A stretch of 64,000 nucleotides of DNA from CAJCIY01 sp964245825 (lineage in GTDB: Bacteria > Actinomycetota > Actinomycetes > Mycobacteriales > CAJCIY01): positions 16,230-80,229 of the forward strand of contig CAXTNT010000012.1 of the NCBI GenBank assembly GCA_964245825.1, in the 5' to 3' direction. Shown piece by piece: positions 1 to 7,950 of this stretch. The translations under genes were made by a program, and so were the position numbers. Each line of letters begins with the position of its first letter. Position 1 is the stretch's first letter. Below the pieces are notes generated by a model. It did no database searches, was not told where the DNA came from, and saw nothing but the letters and a program-made list of their open reading frames with translations.

Positions 1-134
1 TGCTCGCCGCCGGCGTGCACCTGCCGCCCAGCGCGTTCGAGGCGTGGTTCGTCGGGGCCAGCCACGACGACGCGGCACTGGAACGGATCGACGCGGCGCT
101 GCCGGCCGCCGCCCGGGCAGCAGCCGCCGCATGA
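1..134 (+). CDS. hemL: Glutamate-1-semialdehyde 2,1-aminomutase, C-terminal end (partial)
   Basis: Reading from base 3, the last 43 codons give a protein end with AGVHLPPSAFEAWFVGASH, typical of the C-terminus of PLP-dependent glutamate-1-semialdehyde aminotransferases, which make 5-aminolevulinate for heme and corrinoids. The rest lies upstream of the window. Its TGA overlaps the ATG of the next gene by four bases, suggesting translational coupling. Heme supply fits the cytochrome c maturation operon just downstream. The assignment rests on a short tail plus context, so another class III aminotransferase cannot be excluded. Confidence 0.7.
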   Translation, partial: LAAGVHLPPSAFEAWFVGASHDDAALERIDAALPAAARAAAAA

Positions 135-757
135 CCGGGACGGCCCGTACGACGATCCACCTGCTCCGGCACGGCGAGGTCTTCAACCCCGACAAGGTGC
201 TGTACGGCCGGCTGCCCGGCTTCCGGCTCTCGGCCGCGGGCGAGGAGATGGCGCGGGTGGCGGCGGCGTTCCTCGCGGGTCGCGACGTCACGGGGGTGTA
301 CGCCTCCCCGCTCGAGCGCGCCCAGCAGACCGCCGCGCCCCTGGCCGAGACGTTCGGGCTGGCCGTGGTGGTCGAACCCCGGGTGATCGAGAGCGAGAAC
401 GTCTTCGAGGGCACCCACGTCGGGGTCGGCGACGGCGTGCTCGCCGACCCGCGGACCTACCGCTACCTCTGGAACCCGCTGCGGCCGTCCTGGGGTGAGC
501 CGTACCGGTCGATCGCGGACCGGGTGCTCGCGGCGGTCACCGACATCCGCGCCGAGCAGGCGGGCCACGAGGCCGTGGTCGTCACCCACCAGCTGCCCGT
601 CGTCTGTGCGCGCCGGGCCTCCGAAGGGGTGCCGCTGGCCCACCACCCCGGCCACCGGCGATGCGGGCTCGCCTCCGTCACCAGCCTCGGCTTCGTCGGG
701 GACCGGCTGGTCCGGATCGGGTACGCGGAGCCCGCCGCGGGCGTCGCGACCACCTGA
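131..757 (+). CDS. Histidine phosphatase family protein (phosphoglycerate mutase-like)
   Basis: This is a 208-residue protein starting at the ATG that overlaps the hemL stop. Near the N-terminus it has the phosphohistidine signature LLRHGEVFNP, and a second conserved His occurs in VVVTHQLPV about two thirds along, as expected for the acid-phosphatase/phosphoglycerate-mutase superfamily. VYASPLERAQQTA is the usual arginine-bearing helix of the fold. The substrate cannot be read from sequence. A histidine phosphatase between hemL and the TlpA/CcdA/ResB/CcsB genes is a recurrent actinobacterial arrangement. The start at 131 is preferred over the upstream in-frame GTG at 44, which would overlap hemL by 91 bases. 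Confidence 0.85.
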   Translation: MTGTARTTIHLLRHGEVFNPDKVLYGRLPGFRLSAAGEEMARVAAAFLAGRDVTGVYASPLERAQQTAAPLAETFGLAVVVEPRVIESENVFEGTHVGVGDGVLADPRTYRYLWNPLRPSWGEPYRSIADRVLAAVTDIRAEQAGHEAVVVTHQLPVVCARRASEGVPLAHHPGHRRCGLASVTSLGFVGDRLVRIGYAEPAAGVATT

Positions 758-795
758 CCCCCGCCGCCGCCCCCTGACCCCCGCCCCCTCTTTCC

Positions 796-859
796 CGCCG
801 AGATGCGGCGTGTTCACCGCGACACGCCGCCCCGGGCGTACATCTGCCACATCTCGGCG
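796..859. terminator. Nested inverted repeat between convergent genes
   Basis: Outer arms CGCCGAGATG (796-805) and CATCTCGGCG (850-859) pair perfectly over 10 bp. Inside, CGGCGTGT (806-813) pairs with ACACGCCG (822-829). It lies between the convergent phosphatase and SGNH hydrolase genes, so a bidirectional transcription stop is likely. There is no clear T-tract, as is usual in actinobacteria. Confidence 0.55.
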
Positions 860-893
860 AGGAGATGCTGGGGCGGCGGGGTGGGGTGGGGGA

Positions 894-1550
894 TTAGAGG
901 AGGGTCGCGACGAGCGGGGTCAGGACGTCGGCGATCTGCCGGTAGCCCAGCGGCGTCGGGTGTACGCCGTCGGCGCCCAGCACGCCCGCCGAGACCTCCC
1001 CGGTCGGGGCCAATGCGCTGTGGAGGTCGGCGAGCACCGCACCGCGGCCCGCCGCCAGGGCCGGCAACCCGGCGTTCACGTCCGCGACGGACGGTGACCC
1101 ATAGAAGGGCCCGCCGTGACCCATCGGCGGGATCGTCCAGGTCAGCACCCGGGCGCCGGTGGCGACGACGGCGCCCAGCAGCACGTCCAGCCGCCCGAGC
1201 AGGTCGCCGGCGAACTCGACGCGCTGGTCGGCGTCGAACTCGTCGTACGTCAGGTGGAACGGCCGCCCCGGCGCCCAGCGCTGGATGACGTCGTTCGTGC
1301 CGCCCTGGACCACCACCACCTCCGCGCGCGGGCCGTCGGCCACGAGGGCGGCGATCTCCTCGACCCGCCAGCCGGGATGACCGTCGTGGCGGACGGCTGC
1401 CGACTCCGGGGCCGCGTTGGCGCTCGAGGAGCCCAGCCAGCGCAGGCCGGGCAGCGCGTCGGCCACGAGCGCGCGCCAGCCGCCGGGGGTGTCGCCCGGC
1501 CAGCTGACACCGCAGGTCAGCGAGTCGCCGAGCGCCCAGACGGTGGTCAC
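894..1550 (-). CDS. SGNH/GDSL-family hydrolase
   Basis: This is a 218-residue protein. The GDSL block WALGDSLTCG (Ser nucleophile) sits at residues 5-14, the block III GxND motif appears as QGGTNDV, and the catalytic Asp-His block is DGVHPTPLGY near the C-terminus. These are the hallmarks of SGNH esterases/lipases. There is no obvious signal peptide with the GTG start at 1550; the longer reading frame upstream runs over the divergent lipoprotein gene and is not credible. Substrate unknown. It is convergent with the phosphatase and divergent from the TlpA-like gene, with about 50 bases between starts. Confidence 0.8.
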   Translation of the reverse strand: MTTVWALGDSLTCGVSWPGDTPGGWRALVADALPGLRWLGSSSANAAPESAAVRHDGHPGWRVEEIAALVADGPRAEVVVVQGGTNDVIQRWAPGRPFHLTYDEFDADQRVEFAGDLLGRLDVLLGAVVATGARVLTWTIPPMGHGGPFYGSPSVADVNAGLPALAAGRGAVLADLHSALAPTGEVSAGVLGADGVHPTPLGYRQIADVLTPLVATLL

Positions 1551-1599
1551 CCACAGGAGCCTGCCAGCGGTCGCCCAGGCGTGGCGCAACACGGATACT

Positions 1600-2190
1600 G
1601 TGCCGGTGCTCCGTCCCCGCCTGCGCCCCTGGCGCGGCGCACTCCTGCTCGCCTCCGCGTTGGCCCTCTCGGCCTGCGGCGGTACGAGCACCGCGAGCAA
1701 CAACGGTGCGGCGAGCGGCGACGGCAACACCGCCTCGACCAAGACCGGTGGCCTGCTGGCGAAGACCCAGCCCGCCCCGGTGCTGTCGGGGGACGCGATC
1801 GGCGGCGGGACGATCTCCACCGCGGCGGACCTGGGCCGGGTCACGGTGGTGAACTTCTACGCCTCGTGGTGCGCCCCCTGTCGCGCCGAGACCCCGCTGC
1901 TGGAGCAGACCGCCAGGGCGGAGCCGGACGTGGCCTTCCTCGGCGTGCTGTTCAAGGACTCCGCCCCGAACGGCGCAGCCTTCCGCCGCACGTACGGGGT
2001 GTCGTACCCGAGCCTGGTCGACACCGACGGCGTGGACCTGGCGAAGTTCCGCAACGTCGACCCGTCCGCGGTGCCGGTGACCTTCGTCCTGGACAAGCAG
2101 GGCCGGGTCGCGGCGCGGTACGTCGGCGGCATCACGGCGAGCTCGGGGTTCCAGGCCGTGCTGGCGAAACTGCAGGCCGCGCCGGCATGA
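1600..2190 (+). CDS. TlpA/ResA-like thioredoxin lipoprotein
   Basis: This is a 196-residue protein with a basic N-terminus, a hydrophobic stretch LLLASALALSAC ending in a lipobox (LSAC), a low-complexity Ser/Asn/Gly linker, and a thioredoxin-fold domain with active site WCAPC in NFYASWCAPCRAETP. It is probably a membrane-tethered extracytoplasmic thiol reductant that keeps apocytochrome c CXXCH cysteines reduced, using electrons from the neighbouring CcdA. Two GTG codons, 1600 and 1606, could start it; GATACT at 1594-1599 six bases before 1606 would suit a leaderless start there. Its stop overlaps the ccdA ATG by four bases. Confidence 0.85.
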   Translation: MPVLRPRLRPWRGALLLASALALSACGGTSTASNNGAASGDGNTASTKTGGLLAKTQPAPVLSGDAIGGGTISTAADLGRVTVVNFYASWCAPCRAETPLLEQTARAEPDVAFLGVLFKDSAPNGAAFRRTYGVSYPSLVDTDGVDLAKFRNVDPSAVPVTFVLDKQGRVAARYVGGITASSGFQAVLAKLQAAPA

Positions 2191-2948
2191 GCGCCGTGAC
2201 CGGCCCGCTGGTCATCGCCGCGCCGGTGGCGCTCGCCGCCGGCGCCTTCTCGTTCCTCTCGCCCTGCGTCCTGCCGCTCGTGCCCGGCTACCTGTCGTAC
2301 GTGACCGGGATGACCGGCGCCGAGGTCACGGAGCAGCGGCGGCAGCGGTGGGCGCTGCACTCGCGCACGATCGGCGGCGCATTGCTGTTCGTCGCGGGCT
2401 TCAGCGTGATCTTCGTCGGGGAAGGCTCGTTCTTCGGGGGTCTCGGCCGGCTGCTGGCCACCCACCAGCGCGGCCTGCAGCAGGTCTTCGGCGTCGTCAC
2501 GATCGCGCTCGGGGTCGCGTTCTCCGGCGTCCTCGGGCAGCTGCCCTTCCTGTCGCGCGAGCTGCGCCCGCATCAGGTGCCGCGCGCGGGCCTACTCGGC
2601 GCACCCGTGCTCGGCGCGCTCTTCGGGCTGGGCTGGACTCCGTGCATCGGGCCCACCCTCGCCGCCGTGCAGGGTCTCGCGTTCTCCACTTCGCAGACCA
2701 CCGCGGGACGCGGCGCGCTGCTGACCCTGTTCTACTGCGCCGGGCTGGGTCTGCCGTTCCTGGTGGTCGCCGTCGCGTTCCGGCAGGCGATGGGCCTGCT
2801 GGCGGTCGTCCGGCGCCACAACGGCGTGGTGATGGCGGTCGGCGGCCTGCTGCTGGTGCTCGTCGGCGTCAGCGAGGTGACCGGCTGGTACCAGGATCTG
2901 GTAATCCGACTGCAGCACCACGTCGGCAGCTACACGGTCGGGTTCTAG
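2187..2948 (+). CDS. ccdA: Cytochrome c biogenesis protein CcdA
   Basis: This 253-residue multi-spanning membrane protein carries the CcdA/DsbD-transmembrane signature: FSFLSPCVLPLVPGYLSY in the first helix region and GLGWTPCIGPTLAA in the second half. The two prolines and cysteines (SPCVLP, TPCIGP) are the redox pair that carries electrons across the membrane from cytoplasmic thioredoxin to the TlpA-like lipoprotein upstream. The start ATG overlaps the upstream stop by four bases, and resB follows two bases after its stop. Confidence 0.93.
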   Translation: MSAVTGPLVIAAPVALAAGAFSFLSPCVLPLVPGYLSYVTGMTGAEVTEQRRQRWALHSRTIGGALLFVAGFSVIFVGEGSFFGGLGRLLATHQRGLQQVFGVVTIALGVAFSGVLGQLPFLSRELRPHQVPRAGLLGAPVLGALFGLGWTPCIGPTLAAVQGLAFSTSQTTAGRGALLTLFYCAGLGLPFLVVAVAFRQAMGLLAVVRRHNGVVMAVGGLLLVLVGVSEVTGWYQDLVIRLQHHVGSYTVGF

Positions 2949-2950
2949 CC

Positions 2951-4630
2951 GTGTCCGTCGATGCCGGACCCGCGACCGGGGCGCTCTCCACCCAGCCGGC
3001 AGCACCCACGCCGCCGCCGGCCGGGCGCGTCAGCCCGCTGGTCCTGGTGCGCCGGGGGTGGCGGCAGCTCACGTCCATGCGTACGGCGCTGCTGCTGCTG
3101 GTCCTGCTGGCGTTGGCCGCCGTCCCGGGCAGCTTGATCCCGCAGCGCTCGCTCGCGCCGAGCCAGGTCAACCGCTACATCGCCGAGCACCGGACGCTCG
3201 CCCCGATCTACGAGCGGCTCAGCCTCTTCGACGTCTTCCACGCCCCGTGGTTCGCTGCGATCTACGCCCTGCTGTTCATCTCCCTCGTGGGCTGTCTGGT
3301 GCCGCGCATCAGGCTGCACGCCCGGGCGCTCGTCCGCCGCCCGCCGACGGCACCGCGCAACCTGTCGCGGCTGCCACAGTCGGCGCGCTGGGAGACCGAC
3401 ATGCTCCCGGCGCAGGCGCTCGCCGTCGCGGCGAAGTCCCTGCGGCGCAAGCGCTTCCGCGTCTCGGCGAGCGACGGCACCAGCCTCGCCGCGGAGAAGG
3501 GCTACCTCCGCGAGACGGGCAACCTGCTGTTCCACGTATCGCTGGTGCTGCTGCTCGTCGGCATCGGCATCGGGTCGATGTTCGGCTACCAGGGCTCGGT
3601 GCTGCTGGTCGACGGCCACAGCTTCACCAACGTCGCGCCGCTCTACGACACGTACAAGGCCGGGGCGCTGACCAAGCCGGGCTCGCTGTCGCCATTCACG
3701 GTCACGCTCGGGCAGTTCGACGCGACCTACCAGCCCAACGGTGAGGCGGCGACGTTCGACGCGCACGTCACCGCGACCGACGCGGCCGGGCGGACCTCGA
3801 GCCACGACCTGCGCGTGAACCACCCGCTGACCTTCGGGCACGCCCGCGTCTACCTGATCGGGCACGGGTACGCGCTGCACGTGATCCTGCGCGACGCCAA
3901 GGGGCAGGTGTGGCACGACGAGACGGTGCCCTGCATCCCGCAGGACCTGACCGACTACCTGAGCCAGTGTGTGGTCAAGGCGCCGGACACCGGCGCGACC
4001 CAGGCCACCACGCTGACCGACCCGCAGACGGGCCAGACGGCCACGGTGAGCAAGGACCTCGAGTTCGGCTTCCTCATCGATTTCGTCCCCACGGCCGCGG
4101 TGAGCACCGGTGGCGTGATCAGCACGTTCCCGGCTCCCGACAACCCCCGGGCGATCGTCTCCGCGTACACCGGCGACCTCGGGCTGGGCACCGGTGTGCC
4201 GCAGTCGGTCTACGACCTGGACCCCAGTGGGCTCCACCTGAAGCCGGTGTTGCTCCCGCTGGCCCAGCAGATCGTCACCCCCGGCGGGAAGGACGAGACC
4301 ATCCCGCTGCCGCAGGGCTTCACGCTCCAGCTTGCGGGCTACAGCCAGTGGGCGTCGCTGCAGGTGAAGGACGACCCGGCCAAGAAGTTCACGCTGATCG
4401 CCGCGGTGCTGATCGTGGTCGGCCTGCTGCTCTCGCTGCGGGTACGCCGCCGGCGGGTCTGGCTGCGCGCGACCGCTGCCCCCGGCGGTCGTACCATCGT
4501 CGAGGCCGGTGGGCTGGCCCGTACCGACGCCGACGACTTCGCCCGTGAGTTCCCCAGACTCGTCACCCGCCTCGCGGGGGAGATCCGGCCCGCAGGGCCG
4601 TCACCGACAGGAGCAGACCGGTGCCCGTGA
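2951..4630 (+). CDS. resB: Cytochrome c biogenesis protein ResB
   Basis: This 559-residue protein has an N-terminal transmembrane helix (LLLLVLLALAAVPGSLIP), a second and third helix (ALLFISLVGCLVP, LLFHVSLVLLLVGIGIG), a large extracytoplasmic domain, and a final helix (LIAAVLIVVGLLLSL) before a cytoplasmic tail. This is the ResB/Ccs1 layout of the System II heme lyase, which works with CcsB/ResC to attach heme to apocytochrome c. The GTG start at 2951 follows the ccdA stop by two bases. The C-terminus overlaps the ccsB start by ten bases. Confidence 0.93.
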   Translation: MSVDAGPATGALSTQPAAPTPPPAGRVSPLVLVRRGWRQLTSMRTALLLLVLLALAAVPGSLIPQRSLAPSQVNRYIAEHRTLAPIYERLSLFDVFHAPWFAAIYALLFISLVGCLVPRIRLHARALVRRPPTAPRNLSRLPQSARWETDMLPAQALAVAAKSLRRKRFRVSASDGTSLAAEKGYLRETGNLLFHVSLVLLLVGIGIGSMFGYQGSVLLVDGHSFTNVAPLYDTYKAGALTKPGSLSPFTVTLGQFDATYQPNGEAATFDAHVTATDAAGRTSSHDLRVNHPLTFGHARVYLIGHGYALHVILRDAKGQVWHDETVPCIPQDLTDYLSQCVVKAPDTGATQATTLTDPQTGQTATVSKDLEFGFLIDFVPTAAVSTGGVISTFPAPDNPRAIVSAYTGDLGLGTGVPQSVYDLDPSGLHLKPVLLPLAQQIVTPGGKDETIPLPQGFTLQLAGYSQWASLQVKDDPAKKFTLIAAVLIVVGLLLSLRVRRRRVWLRATAAPGGRTIVEAGGLARTDADDFAREFPRLVTRLAGEIRPAGPSPTGADRCP

Positions 4631-5742
4631 ACCTGGGCCTCGCCCACGATTCCGACCGCCTGCTGTTCATCGCCGTCGTCCTCTACGCCCTGGCCATGCT
4701 CGGGTACGCCGCGGAGTTCGCGTTCGGCCGGCGCGCCCGGGTCACCGCAGACCGCATCGAGGTCGAGGTGGCGAAGGTCGAGGTGCCGGCGGACGTCTCC
4801 GCGCTGGCACTCGTCGGGCCGGCCAGTGGCGCCCTCACCACCGGCTCGGTCGTCACCGCGCCCACCGGGCCGGTGCTGGGCGACGGCACCGTGCTGGATC
4901 TCGACGAGCCTGCGCCCAGGCTGGGCCGCTGGCGCCGCCCCACCGATCCGGGCGCACCGCGCGGCGGAGTCGGCGAAGGCCTCGGCCGGCTCGCGCTGCT
5001 GCTGACGGTCGCCGGCTGGGCCGCGCACGTCGGCTCGGTCACGACCCGGGGGCTCGCGGCGCACCGGGTGCCGTGGGGCAACATGTACGAGTTCTCGTCG
5101 ATGATCGCGCTCGTCGCGGTGACCGCGTACCTCGTGCTGCTGCTTCGCCAGCCGGTCCGCTACCTCGGCGCCTTCGTCATGCTGCCGGTGGTCAGCTACC
5201 TGGGCATCGCCGGCACGGTGCTCTACACGCCGGCCGGCCCGCTCGTACCGGCGCTCAACTCGTACTGGATCAAGATCCACGTGGTCGCGGTGATCACGGC
5301 CTCGGGGGTCTTCGCGCTGTCCGCCGTGCTGACGGTTCTCTACCTCGTCCGGGCCCGCTACGACTCGGTGGTCGCCCGCGGCGACGAGCCCGGCTCGGTC
5401 GCCCGGCTCGGCGCACTGCTGCCGGACGCGAGCAAGCTCGACACCAACACCTACCGGGTGGTGGCTTTCGCGTTCCCGATCTGGACCTTCGGGGTGATCG
5501 CCGGGGCGATCTGGGCCGAGTCGGCCTGGGGCCGCTACTGGGGCTGGGACCCCAAGGAGACCTGGTCGTTCATCACCTGGGTGATCTACGCCGGCTACCT
5601 GCACGCGCGGGCGACCGCAGGCTGGAAGGGTCGCAAGGCCGCGGTGATCTCGCTGGTCGCCTTCGCCTGCCTGACGTTCGACTTCTACGGCGTCAACCTG
5701 TGGTTCTCGGGTCTGCACTCCTACCAGGGTCCGGGCGTCTGA
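4621..5742 (+). CDS. ccsB: Cytochrome c biogenesis protein CcsB (ResC)
   Basis: This is a 373-residue polytopic membrane protein. The tryptophan-rich heme-handling WWD motif is clear in WGRYWGWDPKETWSF, followed by conserved His in GYLHARATAGW. It is the heme channel/lyase partner of ResB. Between the first helix and the rest is a roughly 90-residue soluble stretch (about residues 35-120) that shorter family members lack. AGGAG lies eight bases before the GTG at 4621; a second GTG two codons later is possible. It is the last gene of the cytochrome c operon, and the UbiD-like gene begins seven bases downstream. Confidence 0.93.
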   Translation: MPVNLGLAHDSDRLLFIAVVLYALAMLGYAAEFAFGRRARVTADRIEVEVAKVEVPADVSALALVGPASGALTTGSVVTAPTGPVLGDGTVLDLDEPAPRLGRWRRPTDPGAPRGGVGEGLGRLALLLTVAGWAAHVGSVTTRGLAAHRVPWGNMYEFSSMIALVAVTAYLVLLLRQPVRYLGAFVMLPVVSYLGIAGTVLYTPAGPLVPALNSYWIKIHVVAVITASGVFALSAVLTVLYLVRARYDSVVARGDEPGSVARLGALLPDASKLDTNTYRVVAFAFPIWTFGVIAGAIWAESAWGRYWGWDPKETWSFITWVIYAGYLHARATAGWKGRKAAVISLVAFACLTFDFYGVNLWFSGLHSYQGPGV

Positions 5743-5749
5743 CCGACAC

Positions 5750-7204
5750 GTGGCGTACGACGACCTGAAGGACCTGCTCCGGCGGCTCGAGCGCGAGGGC
5801 GAGTTGCACCGGGTACGTGTCCCGGTCGACCCGTACCTCGAGGTGGCCGAGGTGGTCAGCCGGGTGCAGCGCGAGGCGGGCCCGGCGCTGCTGTTCGAGC
5901 GGCCGACCGGTGCCTCGATGCCGCTGGTGATCAACGTGTTCGGCACCGAGCGGCGGATGGCGATGGCGCTGGGGGTCGAGCGGCTGGACGAGCACGCGGA
6001 GCGGATCGCCGCCCTGCTGACGCCGGAGATCCCGCACGGTCTCGGCGGTCTGCGCGAGGCGCTGGGCAAGCTGGGTGAGCTGCGCAGTGCCCCGCCGAAG
6101 CGGGTCCGTGGCGGGGCGCCCTGCCAGCACAGCGTGCTGCGCGGCGAGGAGGTCGACCTCGACCTGCTGCCGGGGGTGACGGCGTGGCCGCAGGACGGTG
6201 GCCCGTTCCTCAACCTCGGCCTGACCCACACCAGGCACCCGGAGACCGGCGCCCGCAACCTCGGCATGTACCGGCTGCAGCAGCACGACCGCCGTACGGT
6301 CGGCATGCACTGGCAGATCCACAAGGACTCCAACGCCCACCACGCCGTGGCCGAACGGCGCGGCGAGCGGCTCCCGGTGGCGATCGCCTTCGGCGTCGAC
6401 CCCGCCGTCACGTACGCGGCCTCGGCCCCGCTGCCGGCCGGGATCGACGAGTACCTGTTCGCCGGGTTCCTGCGCCGCGAGCGGGTCGAGCTGGTCGACT
6501 GCCTCACCGTGCCGTTGCAGGTGCCGGCGAACGCGCAGGTCGTGCTGGAGGGCTGGCTCGAGCCGGGCATCCGCCGCCCCGAGGGACCGTTCGGCGACCA
6601 CACCGGCTTCTACACCCCGGTCGAGCCCTTCCCGGCGCTGACGGTCGACTGCATGACGATGGCGTCGGCGCCGGTGTTCCCGAGCATCGTGGTCGGCCGG
6701 CCGCCGCAGGAGGACGGCCCCCTCGGCAAGGCCACCGAGCGGATCTTCCTGCCGCTGCTGCGGCTGACCATCCCCGAGATCGTCGACTACGACCTGCCGA
6801 CCGCGGGGGTGTTCCACAACTGCGCCGTCGTCAGCATCGACAAGCGCTTCCCGAAGCATGCGCAGAAGGTGATGCACGCGATCTGGGGCGCCGGGCTGAT
6901 GTCGCTGACCAAGCTGATCGTCGTGGTCGACGCCGACTGCGACGTGCACGACTACGCCGAGGTGGCCTGGCGTGCGTTCGGCAACGTCGACTACGCCCAC
7001 GACCTGCTGCTCACCCAGGGCCCGGTGGACCACCTCGACCACGCCTCGTACAACCAGTTCTGGGGCGGCAAGGTGGGGATCGACGCAACGGCCAAGCTGC
7101 CGACCGAGGGGTACCAGCGCGCCGGCGGCTGGCCGAGGATGATCGCGCCGGACCCCGCGACGGCACAGCGGGTGACCAGTCGCTGGAAGGAGTACGGCCT
7201 GTGA
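5750..7204 (+). CDS. mqnL: Menaquinone biosynthesis decarboxylase, UbiD family
   Basis: This 484-residue UbiD-family protein has conserved features such as TAWPQDGGPFLNLGLTHTR, MHWQIHKDSNAHH and PEGPFGDHTGFYTP; the last carries an acidic residue of the prenylated-FMN active site. UbiD enzymes decarboxylate aromatic acids with prenyl-FMN. Together with the UbiA-like mqnP and UbiX-like gene 0.7-1.1 kb downstream, it should decarboxylate prenylated 6-carboxy-1,4-dihydroxynaphthalene in the futalosine pathway. The symbol follows futalosine-pathway usage; annotation pipelines often call it only menaquinone biosynthesis decarboxylase. The GTG start sits seven bases after ccsB, so read-through from the cytochrome c operon is possible. 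Confidence 0.88.
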   Translation: MAYDDLKDLLRRLEREGELHRVRVPVDPYLEVAEVVSRVQREAGPALLFERPTGASMPLVINVFGTERRMAMALGVERLDEHAERIAALLTPEIPHGLGGLREALGKLGELRSAPPKRVRGGAPCQHSVLRGEEVDLDLLPGVTAWPQDGGPFLNLGLTHTRHPETGARNLGMYRLQQHDRRTVGMHWQIHKDSNAHHAVAERRGERLPVAIAFGVDPAVTYAASAPLPAGIDEYLFAGFLRRERVELVDCLTVPLQVPANAQVVLEGWLEPGIRRPEGPFGDHTGFYTPVEPFPALTVDCMTMASAPVFPSIVVGRPPQEDGPLGKATERIFLPLLRLTIPEIVDYDLPTAGVFHNCAVVSIDKRFPKHAQKVMHAIWGAGLMSLTKLIVVVDADCDVHDYAEVAWRAFGNVDYAHDLLLTQGPVDHLDHASYNQFWGGKVGIDATAKLPTEGYQRAGGWPRMIAPDPATAQRVTSRWKEYGL

Positions 7205-7258
7205 CCCACCCCGCCGCCCCCCAGCCCTGCGCCCCCCACCCGTGCGCGCCCCACCCCC

Positions 7259-7310
7259 CGATCAGTCAGAGCACGCCGTCGCCAGAGCGACGCCAGGTTC
7301 TGACTCATCG
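7259..7310. repeat. Dispersed palindromic repeat, copy 1
   Basis: The outer arms ATCAGTCAGA (7261-7270) and TCTGACTCAT (7299-7308) pair with one mismatch. The inner stem CGTCGC (7277-7282) pairs with GCGACG (7287-7292). The same two-part design recurs near 20872 and 21979. This copy lies between the UbiD-like gene and the DinB-like gene and is the least conserved of the three. Confidence 0.8.
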
Positions 7311-7334
7311 CCGCAGGAACGGGGGCGGCGCACG

Positions 7335-7901
7335 ATGACCGGACCGGTCACGCACCCAGACCTAACCGTCACCGACCCGGCGCCCACCGCGGATGAGCGC
7401 ACGATGCTGTGGGAGTTCCTGCAGTCCCAGCGGGACCTGGTGGCGTGGAAGCTGGCCGACGCCGACTTCGACGCCCTGCAGGGCGTGGCGACCGCCAGCG
7501 GGCTGGCGCCGCTCGGCGTGCTGCGGCACCTGACCACCGTCGAGCGCTGGTGGTTCCGCCACCAGACCGCCGGGGAGCCCGGGCTGGTCTTCGACTGGAC
7601 TGACGACGATCCCGACGGCGAGTACCGGGTACGGCCGGGGGAGACGGTGGCGTCGCTGCTGGCCGACTACGCCGCCGAAGCCGCACGCTGCGATGCGGCG
7701 GTCGCCGCCCGCGGGCTGGACGAGGTCGGTGCGAACTGCCGCTTCAGCCTGCGGTGGGTCTGCCTGCACATGATCGAGGAGACCGCCCGCCACCTCGGGC
7801 ACATCGACCTGCTGCGCGAACTGGCGGACGGCTCTACCGGTTCCGACCCGTTGCAGGTCGCGGGCGAGGCGGCTGCCGCCGAGGCGACGGCGGCCCCGTG
7901 A
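7335..7901 (+). CDS. DinB-family (DUF664) protein
   Basis: This 188-residue soluble protein matches the DinB/DUF664 four-helix-bundle pattern: an early helix TMLWEFLQSQRDLVAWKL, then VLRHLTTVERWWFRHQTAG with the first conserved His, and a C-terminal CLHMIEETARHLGHIDLLRE holding two more His. Three such histidines usually bind a metal in this superfamily, which includes mycothiol- and bacillithiol-dependent transferases and many proteins of unknown role. The ATG at 7335 follows a poor ribosome site. It sits between the UbiD-like gene and mqnP, but nothing in the sequence ties it to menaquinone. Confidence 0.8.
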   Translation: MTGPVTHPDLTVTDPAPTADERTMLWEFLQSQRDLVAWKLADADFDALQGVATASGLAPLGVLRHLTTVERWWFRHQTAGEPGLVFDWTDDDPDGEYRVRPGETVASLLADYAAEAARCDAAVAARGLDEVGANCRFSLRWVCLHMIEETARHLGHIDLLRELADGSTGSDPLQVAGEAAAAEATAAP

Positions 7902-7950
7902 TGGCCGCGGTGGGGTGGCGGCCGGGCTCCGGACATCAGGAGCGGTACGG

